NCBI GenBank assembly: GCA_936432065.2
Contig: OW386293.2
Span: 63,324,265 to 63,388,264, forward strand
Length of the DNA: 64,000 nt
Direction of reading: 5' to 3'
DNA from: Rutpela maculata
Taxonomy: Eukaryota; Arthropoda; Insecta; Coleoptera; Cerambycidae
In this document: positions 55,069 through 64,000 of the stretch, piece by piece
How the letters are laid out: each line of letters opens with the position of its first letter
Position numbering within the stretch: the first letter of the stretch is position 1
The notes under the pieces: generated by a model
What the model saw: the letters and a program-made list of their open reading frames with translations, nothing else
Told to the model about the DNA's origin: nothing
Database searches by the model: none
Position numbers and translations under genes: made by a program

Positions 55069-55580
55069 AGTTTAAACTGTATTTTTTTTCTAGCAAGTGC
55101 TGTATACAAACCAAATTTGACATCTACGTCATGCTATATATTAATGAGAAACAGTGAGTGAGTGAGTGAGTGTTTTTTTTAATTACTGGCAAATTACAGT
55201 AACAAAATGGCGACGTTGTTTAAAAAAAAATGTGTAGACGCACATTGCTTCGGTCATAACTTCTTTGTTTTTTATGCTATAGAAACAAATAAAAAACAGT
55301 TGAAAGCTTAATTAATAACCAATTATTCTACTTACTAGCATCCTTGACGTATGTGTCACAGTTTCTGAGATATTTAACTCTCACTCTAAATAATTATCTT
55401 ATGAACACTTGGACGCCAAATGTAAACTTAAATATCTCCGAAATTATTAATCCTACATCAATAAACAAAAAATATAATTAATTCCCAGTTTGTACTTTAT
55501 GTAATTGGTCTGTAACATTTTTTCGATAAAGTAATACTTTTCGAGATACCTGACGAAAGCCGTTTGGAAACCTTTTTTTT
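55069..55580 (+). repeat. Internal tandem copy 2 of about 530 bp, merging into the right arm
   Basis: This copy repeats 54535-55068. Its end, from GGACGCCAAATGTAAAC onward, is also the inner part of the right arm, so the same module occurs three times in the element: inverted at about 54472-54525 and direct at about 54888 and 55411. A short AGTG run of five units (55153-55172) is unique to this copy. Confidence 0.7.
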
Positions 55581-55712
55581 AAGCTAAAATCGCAATTTTG
55601 AAGTTGTTATAACTTAAAAACTATAAATTTGTGTGAAAAATTGCATAGAACCTTTTCTTCTTAAAATTTGATTCTACTTCAGCTTCAATAAATATATATA
55701 TATTTTTTAAGT

Positions 55713-55735
55713 GCCACCCCCTGAGAGGGGGTGGC
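55713..55735. repeat. GC-rich hairpin in the right arm
   Basis: GCCACCCCC and GGGGGTGGC form a perfect 9-bp stem around a TGAGA loop. The corresponding place in the left arm (about 54186-54208) is a degenerate version. It stands out in an otherwise AT-rich element and may be a structural feature near the element's ends. Confidence 0.75.
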
Positions 55736-55915
55736 ATCAACCCCCTATAAATTAGCAAGCCCCCGCACAATATAGAAACTTTTTTGTGAAGCTTGTACTT
55801 CCAAAATGAACGAAATCCATTCAATATGACATTATTCCGAAGTTTTGTATATTTTTATCTCTAGGTACTGTACTATAATAATTATTATTCTTTTTATTAG
55901 TGCAAGCATATAACA

Positions 55916-57130
55916 TATAATAAATAAAAGAAAATATTAAATTTTTGCTTGCCATGCTTAAAAGGGAACTTTGTGCTTTATAGTACGTCGGGTACATGGC
56001 TATATAAGCCAAAAATCTGCACTTCTTGATTGGGATGTGCCACTTTCTGTGGTCATAGTTGATGCCAAAAGATAACTTTCCAGATAGGGAGCCACTTTAA
56101 AATCCGTGCAACACCAAAATGGCGACCATTAAAGATGGCTGCCATTAGCCACAATGAATGTTTTTTTATCTCAGCTCCTAATGTTCGATTTCTATTTTCT
56201 TTTTTTTTTGTTTGAAAGCTCTTGAAAAGAAGACACTTTTTTGTCCCTATACGTTTATCTGTACACTTTAAGGGTTCTGCGCAATTTAAAAAAATATATA
56301 TTTTTAATTTTTAAAGATATTTCTTTGCGCAGTGGGACAAACTGAATCTGAAAACTTATTTCATGTAATGCAACTTTCAATTGATGTTAACTTGGGACAA
56401 CTGGTACGTAGTAAAGGTCATTGTAATAACTTTTTCAAAATTAAGCCTATAAGTATTATAGTGACAGTGAAATAAAATTAAATAAAAACTTATAAATACT
56501 TCAAAGAGAACTTCATGCTTTGTTGTTATTTGATGGCAATCATTTTTTGCTCATATTTGACCCATATACTCGGAAACACAAAGGTCACTTGCTGTCTCAA
56601 AATAAGTACATTTTCAAACGAAAAATTGCATTGCAAGGGATTCTTTTACTATTATACCTGATGTTACTGTACTATTAAAACAATTCGTTTTATATATCTG
56701 TGTTAGGTAAATAAACGTAATTTAATTTCTACCCCTTTGCATATTTTTATTTTACTGTTAATAAGGCAATACTTTAAAAGTGGAAAACAAAAAATGAGGA
56801 CAAATTCAAAATATTTAAATACTTATAGGCCTACCACGGAGTAATTACATTATCAGTTATTAATAATTAATGTCTACTTGCATCAAAAAATAACCTAATA
56901 TTTTATTAGGTTCTTCTAATATATCTTCAAATTCGTAACAATGAATAATAAAAAACGTAACTGTTATATTATTTTGGCGTTCAAAGAATGAATATATTTC
57001 CTTTAATAGCTGGCCCTCCATTAGCGTCTCTATTGTAAACAGTAATGGTAGTAGTGGCGCAGTATAGCAAGTACTCCTATTATATTGTGCTTCGTGATGA
57101 TGCATGCATCAAAGAAATATATATTATAAA
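55916..57130. other. AT-rich repeat-like region without a gene
   Basis: No open frame of note. At 56110-56150 the text AAAATGGCGACC and AGATGGCTGCC recalls the AACAAAATGGCGAC motif of the preceding inverted-repeat element, so part of this may be a related fragment. A 7-bp inverted repeat CTGCGCA/TGCGCAG (56277-56283 and 56326-56332) encloses an AT-only stretch. Otherwise nothing distinctive is seen. Confidence 0.4.
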
Positions 57131-58225
<1,095 letters not shown>

Positions 58226-58576
58226 ATTTTATTTACCTGACTTTTTCAAATTTTGGCGCCTCCTTGTACCACCCAAAATGAATGGGAGTCTGGATTCATG
58301 ATTTTTGGGCATAAATTAAGAAATCCCTCCAACCCCCTTGAGTAAACATGTGACTTATTTGTGGTTGTGTTTTTTACTTTTGCAAGTCATATTTCTTATA
58401 CATTTGGAGGTTTGCTGTATGCCCCTATATCAAAAAAATGGGCTGGCATGGACATTTGTGTGTTCTACTACCCCAAATTAAAAACAATTCACAGTAGCAG
58501 CAGAGTAAACTTATGACACACGATTAGTGGTCTATAGATTCTTACTACTTACACAGAACTCTTGATATATCTATTT
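58226..58576. other. Spacer between the fold-back element and the Penelope remnant
   Basis: No open frame or repeat is evident. If the following Penelope-like remnant were longer, its reverse transcriptase part should lie here, but no matching protein pattern could be read in any frame. Confidence 0.4.
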
Positions 58577-58918
58577 TAACACAAACAAAAAACTGCATTT
58601 ATAGTATTTCGTGTGAGTGTAATAGACATTATGTGGGTGAGTCATCCAGACCATTAATGTTAGATTGGGTGAGCGATTAGGAAGAATGAGATTCAGAAAT
58701 CGAAGTTTTGCGAACACCCTTGGGAGAATGGACATAGAATAAACTGAGACTCGGCAAAAATTTTAATAAAAGAGACAGATAGCAAGAAAAGAAAAGGAAG
58801 AAGAAATAACCCTATCTGAAGAAATAATATTATTGAATGAGGATAAAAGCGTGTCAAATTGTTCCGTAGATGTTTTCACAACGTGAGTGCCGTTGTTCAA
58901 AGAAGAATTTAACAAACT
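58577..58918 (+). pseudogene. Penelope-like element, GIY-YIG endonuclease C-terminal remnant
   Basis: Penelope-like retroelements end their single protein with a GIY-YIG endonuclease domain. Here the frame at 58594-58656 reads YSISCEC then YVGESSRPL, matching the GIY half, the Cys pair and the YIG half with its following Arg-Pro. After a frame change, 58694-58744 reads KFCEHPWENGHRIN, matching the conserved EHAWENGH-type block. After another, 58806-58883 reads SEEIILLNEDKSVSNCSVDV, which fits the C-terminal tail. The pieces are in the right order and spacing. Two TGA stops (58745 and 58884) fall where the family usually has Trp, consistent with TGG to TGA decay. The reverse transcriptase is missing, so this is a 5'-truncated, dead copy, the usual fate of such insertions. 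Confidence 0.8.
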
Positions 58919-59120
58919 GAACATTATTTAAAATAAAACTATCAACTAGATATATCAACAGTTCTGTCTGTGTAAGCAGTAAGTATCTATGCATATTGAA
59001 GATAACAAATATATTCTTAAAGCTGTGTATTTAATATACACAGCATACAAACACTTATAATACGCTTTGAGACAGATTCGGTTTCCGAAACGTCAGCAAA
59101 ATACGTTATTTTTATATTTT
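58919..59120 (+). other. Probable 3' flank of the Penelope-like copy
   Basis: Directly after the coding remnant lie a hairpin GCTGTGTAT/ATACACAGC (59022-59030 and 59036-59044) and, near 59080, the text TTCGGTTTCCGAAACGTCAG with a small TTCGG/CCGAA hairpin. Segments with CCGAAACGTC are common just behind Penelope-like open frames (from memory). The right end of the insertion could not be fixed. Confidence 0.45.
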
Positions 59121-59506
59121 TGTTCTTATTCAATATTTGTCAAGGAAACGCCTTCTAACTGCTCCTTTCACGTTAAAGTCACAGGCGTAGAGATTATTTT
59201 CCAGTAAAATACCAATTGTATTAATTGTATTATTTTGTAGATTTTACGGACATTGTTTTGAACAAAATACATGTGGCAGAGCATCCCAATAAGAAAAACA
59301 GAAAAACTAAACTGTACTTGCTAAGATAGCCTTACATGACTCTTATAAATTTACAACCCTATCCGATGACGGCATGGTGCATTTTTTATAATTTACAAAT
59401 AAGCCAATTACTTATTTACCTAAAAAAGGATTTGAAAAAATAGTAACATGTGTAGATGTGGATTGCAAATGACCGCATTCGTAACTGAAACACGCTCCTC
59501 ATTTTG
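59121..59506. other. AT-rich region, nothing recognised
   Basis: One frame after a TTTTGTAG at about 59233-59240 stays open for some 30 codons to a TAG, and could be read as an exon. It has no recognisable protein pattern and the upstream tract is weak, so no gene is called. Confidence 0.3.
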
Positions 59507-59629
59507 CAGCAACTCCCGACGTCGGCAGCTTGATAAAATTTGCAATAACTAATTTGTTGCCAAATTTTTACTATCAAAATAAAATTAATATCCCTGCAAA
59601 TTTTACATCGAACTCAGCAGACGTTGCTG
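59507..59629. repeat. Small inverted repeat with about 36-bp arms
   Basis: CAGCAACTCCCGACG... to AAAATTTGCA (59507-59544) is mirrored by TGCAAATTTTAC... to ACGTTGCTG (59595-59629), with a 50-bp AT-rich loop. Similarity is imperfect in the middle of the arms and strong at both ends. A short MITE relic is the likely explanation; no target duplication was identified. Confidence 0.55.
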
Positions 59630-60224
59630 AAAGTTCATTCGAATTTGCAATTCTTCATGCGAGTGGTATATTGTTGTAAATATTTTTTATAATAATAATG
59701 TTGCAAAATAGTCTAAAAGTTTTTAATCCTGCAAAAATTACTCTAAATTTGATTCATCAGTCAGTGCGCTCGTTGATTTACAACGTCTTTCAGGATAAGC
59801 AATATAATGTTCAAATGTTATAATTCTTTCGATTGAAATAGTTTTTTCCTCACACAAGCGAAAAACATTTTCCATAAGAGAGTTTCCATAAGGTTCATGT
59901 TTTTATTCAAGCGTATAGAAAAATAAGCTTTATGGAAAATGTCAGGTTAGCATTTCATAAAAATTAGTAAATTGAATAAAATAAAAATGAAAAAATTGAG
60001 TTGTTATATTCACAAAAATTCACCAAAAAGAAATAACTGGTAAAATGAGTCGAATGATTTGCATATAACGACGACGGAAGGGGATAAATCCTTGATTATC
60101 TCAATAAATTGAATCCATAGAAGCGATTGTGAGGGTAATAATGAAAGCGATTTATATCCAAAACTTTCGCAATTAATTTTTGCTAGTTAGAAAATTTAAT
60201 TGATAGCTTATATATATTGGGTTG
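59630..60224. other. AT-rich region with a 13-bp inverted repeat
   Basis: ACATTTTCCATAA (59865-59877) and its exact complement TTATGGAAAATGT (59930-59942) are 52 bp apart, with a further direct TTTCCATAAG copy at 59883-59892. No gene or other repeat is seen in the rest. Confidence 0.45.
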
Positions 60225-60241
60225 TATATATATATATATAT

Positions 60242-60409
<168 letters not shown>

Positions 60410-60440
60410 GTAAAATTTTAGGTTCAGTTGGCATCCACGA

Positions 60441-60475
60441 GTCAGATGGCATCCGGTATTCGGATGCCATCTGAC
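60441..60475. repeat. Perfect 15-bp-stem hairpin
   Basis: GTCAGATGGCATCCG and its exact complement CGGATGCCATCTGAC enclose a 5-base loop GTATT. The motif GGCATC recurs around it (about 60264, 60397, 60430, 60448, 60670), so the hairpin belongs to a locally repeated sequence. It resembles the subterminal hairpin of a Helitron, but the CTRR end that should follow is not convincing. Confidence 0.8.
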
Positions 60476-60884
60476 CTGCTGGAGATATTAACGCAGGGGC
60501 ATCGTAGATGTCGTATTATGCCATTAAAACTTATTTTAAGTTGGAGGTCAAGTGACCCATTTTAACACCCTAGTGAATATTTTAGTTCAGCGGTTTGTTA
60601 CTAACTGCCGTGCCTGTCGCTCGAAAAATATTCATTTTGAATACCTGCTGACCACAGAAGCGGTTTAGATGGCATCTAGTCAGCTGGCAACACCGTGGAA
60701 ATAGGTTATTATATACCACATGTTGGTCCAGATGTTTTAGTTTGCTCGAATATATTACTACTAGGAAAAGTAAACTTAGTGGAGACAATTCGTGTAACTG
60801 TTAAAATGAGGACGGAATTTGTACCTCTTGATTGTAAACAACTTTTGTTGAGGATGGTTCAGCAAGGCTATAAGTAAAATAGTG
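60476..60884. other. Region without a supported gene
   Basis: A frame at 60695-60877 stays open for 60 codons but begins with GTG; its first in-frame ATG (60806) leaves 24 codons including the stop. No family is recognised. No other structure is seen apart from another GGCATC copy at about 60670. Confidence 0.35.
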
Positions 60885-60910
60885 TTCTGTAGTTTAATTA
60901 AACTACAGAA
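60885..60910. repeat. 26-bp perfect palindrome
   Basis: TTCTGTAGTTTAA is followed at once by its exact complement TTAAACTACAGAA, with no loop. It lies about 80 bp left of the giant palindrome. A perfect 26-bp palindrome could be a protein-binding site, the relic of an excised element or a very short MITE; the sequence alone does not decide. Confidence 0.85.
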
Positions 60911-60991
60911 GTAAGAGAAAAGTTATTAGCAAAAATATTTTAGATACGTGATAAACTACAAAATTATGTTAATGTAAAAGAATCTTATTTA

Positions 60992-63258
60992 GTCTAATTC
61001 ACAAGTTCAAACACGTGTTAATTCTTCATAAAGCTTGTAAAGTGAGGGCTCATTGGATTCGGAATGACGTCTAGAAAAATGTGCAAAAGTTATAAACAAA
61101 TTGAAATTGAAAAAAATGACGAGTTTCGTTTTTTGCAAATAACTCGAAAACTATTAATAATTGACAAATTAAAAAAAAGAGGTTCTTAAAGAGGAAGAAA
61201 TTTCCAATAAAAAAGTCTGGACTTCTGGAACTCTATCTCTACTATTAATAACTTTAATTTAATGTTGAAAATGGGGCTTCGCACGGCGAACGCTAAACCG
61301 TTACGATACTCTGAAACCGATCGTAAGAAGCAAAACAATTTTTTTATATTGTCAAGTATTAATATAATTTTTTTTAAATTGCGTTATTATTTAGACACTT
61401 AAAGGAACAATATCCCGTTGGAAAAAATTTTTTTACCGATTTTTCATAAAATGAGCTCGTTGTTAATTAATTTTTTTTTTTTTTTTTGAGTTTACGTTTA
61501 TGTTTCAAGTCGGAAAATTGTTAAACAAAAGCCACTAAAATTATTTCGCTTCGTGAGGACTTTATGTCAACTATATTTTATAAGATTATGACATTGCGAT
61601 GTTTTTAATTGTTACAGTCTATTAGCTATTAATTATTTAAGCTTTAATTATTTAAGAAACTAAGAAATTAAATAGAGGTTGAAAATTTTTTTTTATTAAT
61701 TTTAAAATTATTATTATTACTGTTTTTATATTCAAAAATATTATAAAATTATATAAACTTTAAATTTTTAGTGCTATTTGTTTAAACAAATTTTATAAAG
61801 AAATAGATAAATTAGGTATTTTTGAAAAAAAAATTTTTTCTTAAAACATTTTTTTAATTGTTTATAATTATTTTTTCCCGTTTTTCTTCATTTGAACAAA
61901 TTATTAAGAAAAAAAATATTCTTAAAATTTTTTATTTGCAATTCTCTACAAGGTGGAATTTTTGTTATTAATTAATTTGTTTATTTAATAAACAATTTCT
62001 AATTAACAATCGCCGAATGTATTTTTTAGATAGAAAAAAATAACCAGAACAACCGTATACATAAATATGTCAAAAAACATTTTTAATATTTAAAATTTAA
62101 AATTCTATAAGAAATATTAACATTTTTTTTTGTGTTTATGTATACGGTTGTTTTTTAAATTTTTTTTCTATCTAAAAAAATATAAACACATTCGGAGGTT
62201 GTTAATAACAAATTATTTATTAAATAAACAAATAAATTAACAACAACAAAAAATGCACCTTGTAGAGAATTGCAAATAATAGGTTTTAAGACTAAAATTT
62301 TTACTTAATAACTTGTTTAAATAATGAAGAAAGGAAAAAAATGATTATAAACAATTAAAAAATGTTTTTAAGAAAAATTTTTTTTTTAATTCATAATATT
62401 TTATAACAAATAAAATGGCAAAAAATGTTTTTCAAAAATAAGTAATTTATCTATTTGTTTATAAAATTTGTTTAAACAAATAACACTAAAAATTTATAGT
62501 TTATGTAATCTTATGTTATTTTTGAATATAAAACCAGTAATAATAATTAAAATTAATAAAAAAAATGTCAACCTTTTTTTTTTAAATTTTTTAGTTTTTT
62601 GTTATCTTAAATAATTAATAACTAATAGACTATAACAATTAAAAATATCGCAATGTCATAATCTCGTACAGTATAGTTGATATAATGTCTAAAGGAAACG
62701 TAATAATTTTAGTGGCTTTTGCTTAACAATTATCCGACTTGAAATATAAACGTAAGCTCTAAAAAAAATTGTTAATTAACAATAGGCTCATTTTATGAAA
62801 AATCTGGATTTTTTTTCTTTAAATGTCTGAATAATACCATAGTTTTTTAAAATTTTTAAATTAATATTTAATACATAAAAAAATATTTTTACTTATTACG
62901 GCCGGTTTCGTAACGGCTTAGCGTTTGCCGCACGAAGCCTTATTTTCAACATTAAATTAAAATTATTAATAATAGAGATAGAATACCTGGAGTTCTGACT
63001 TTTCTATTGGAAATTTCTTCCTCTTCAAGAATCTTTTTTTTAAATTTCTTAAATATTAATGGTTTTCGAGTTATTTTCAAAAAACGAAGCTCGTTATTTC
63101 TTCAATCTTAATTTGTTTATAACTTTTGCAATTGTTTATATGCGGGTTTGAAAGTTTTGCACATTTTTCTAGACGTCATTCCGAATCCAATGTGCCCTCA
63201 CTCACATTTTTACAAGCTTTATCAAGAATTAACACGTCTTTGAACTTGTGAACTAGTG
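60992..63258. mobile_element. Giant 2.27-kb palindrome (fold-back or long-TIR element)
   Basis: The left arm (60992 to about 62066) and right arm (about 62135 to 63258) are reverse complements along their whole length. Anchors are CACAAGTTCA (61000-61009) with TGAACTTGTG (63241-63250), GGATTCGGAATGACGTCTAG with its exact complement ending near 63187, the GCGAACGCTAAACCGTTACG region with its complement at about 62908-62932, and AACCGTATACATAAA (62051-62065) with TTTATGTATACGGTT (62135-62149). The loop of about 70 bp is itself partly palindromic. Arms differ by substitutions and poly-A/T length changes, by my rough reading 10-20 per cent. There is no coding capacity. An element with very long terminal repeats and no interior is the simplest reading; an inverted duplication is the alternative. 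Confidence 0.82.
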
Positions 63259-64000
63259 TATGTTGGAGATTATTTTAATTCGTTTTGTTTAAATTTTTGG
63301 ATTTCTTATTGGATTCTATTTAAGAAAAGTATAGTAGGTGACCCAAGAACAACCTCTTGTAGAGAAATGCATGGTTGAAAGAGTTGTAGAGTTACTAAGA
63401 CACCGTTAAAGATAAAGCTGTCGAATTGAAACTAACAAGATGGAAAAAATTATACGATAAAGTTTGATAGCTTAAATTATAATATATTTTTTACTTTACA
63501 CTTGCCACTGTGCTTCAAAATTAATCAGTTTGGAGCATCTACACCGTGATTTTAAATGTAAGTTCATAGATATCTATAAAACTATAATTCATCTAAACTA
63601 ACAAAGTTTTTTCCAAAGTATATATTTATATAAATAAAATTAAAATTTAATTGCAGTTTACTTTAAGTAAACATATTGTACATATTGCACGTAAAGTATA
63701 TTTTAGTTTTAATTCGCGTTAGTTTTTTCGTTGATAGTGTTTAAGTAATTCAACAATTGTTACTTCTATTTCTCTCATGATATTAATTATTAGAGGTCAC
63801 TCAAACAACATGTTATAATTAGAATAATAAAGTTGATATAAAAGTCATACAATTTTGTTAATATCTCCACGCAATTTGTATAGTTTGAATGTAAATGACC
63901 GTGATTTTTGATTCGTTGTATCTAGCAATTCGTTAAAAAATGGGTTTCTGGAAATATCTTGAGAATTACGAATTATGTCAAAAACTGTTATTTGTACGAC
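63259..64000. other. AT-rich sequence, nothing recognised
   Basis: No open frame of useful length, repeat or motif beyond base composition was found between the giant palindrome and the window end. Confidence 0.5.

Larger units (their letters stand above)
54025..55915. mobile_element. Non-autonomous inverted-repeat element with internal tandem copies
   Basis: The left arm (about 54031-54525) and right arm (about 55411-55910) are reverse complements around a centre near 54971. The outer match is GCTTGCACTA (54035) with TAGTGCAAGC (55898-55907). Further in, TCGATAAAGTAATACTTTTCGA on the right matches the left, as does AAGCTAAAATCGCAATTTTGA. Between the arms, a segment of about 530 bp is present twice in direct orientation (AACAAAATGGCGAC at 54667 and 55201; GCAAGTGC at 54561 and 55093). 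No coding capacity is seen. A clear target duplication was not found, so the exact ends and the superfamily are open. Confidence 0.75.

Noticed and set aside
55621..56012. Minus-strand frames in and beside the inverted-repeat arm
   Set aside because: They follow non-coding arm sequence and have no recognisable domain; an opposite arm copy does not preserve the frame.
56860..57105. Minus-strand frame of 81 codons
   Set aside because: No motif or family seen; length is within chance for this base composition.
60441..60485. Helitron 3' end (hairpin plus CTRR)
   Set aside because: The hairpin is good, but the nearest CTGG is followed by A instead of the expected T, and no Helitron 5' TC end or replicase was found.
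60582..60877. Small genes on either strand
   Set aside because: The plus frame lacks a proper ATG until its last 23 codons and the minus frame has no recognisable pattern.

Overview
The window looks like nuclear DNA of an AT-rich animal, most likely an arthropod (inferred). It holds a long satellite array, fold-back and MITE-like elements, long (TA)n tracts, a Penelope-like retroelement remnant and no intact gene. It shows no bacterial, phage or organelle signature: no ribosome binding sites, operons, tRNA, rRNA or CRISPR. The species cannot be named from the sequence.

Positions 1-49000 are one uninterrupted satellite array, all in the same orientation. It has at least four levels. (1) Subunits of 19-20 bp open with GGTTTGA. 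(2) These build monomers of 89 bp, with 91, 109 and 70 bp variants. (3) Nine monomers form an 845-bp higher-order repeat (1-845, next copy from 846). (4) Multi-kilobase blocks of these repeats are duplicated again. Rare private variants place 1 to about 10157 and 28305 to about 38461 as copies of one block, offset by exactly 28304 bp. Other offsets are 5380, 6978, 9771/9788, 11538 and 1598 bp. The array runs into a 200-N gap (49001-49200), so its right edge is not resolved.

Positions 49201-64000 contain no satellite and are a graveyard of mobile elements. From left to right: a 3.5-kb element with long terminal inverted repeats (about 50050-53530) that carries a decayed protein gene and a nested 201-bp MITE with a TA target duplication; a 1.9-kb inverted-repeat element with internal tandem copies (about 54025-55915); a (TA)61 tract beside a fold-back element whose arms are themselves tandem repeats (57432-58225); a frameshifted GIY-YIG endonuclease end of a Penelope-like element (58577-58918); small inverted repeats and a second (TA)n region with a 35-bp direct duplication (59507-60475); and a 2.27-kb, nearly loop-free palindrome (60992-63258). 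The remaining sequence is AT-rich with no recognisable gene.

The genes do not form a working system. Both coding remnants are dead: one of a DNA-element-associated protein, one of a Penelope-like element. The main biological interest is the layered organisation of the satellite and the density of large inverted repeats beside it, which could yield double-stranded RNA if transcribed.
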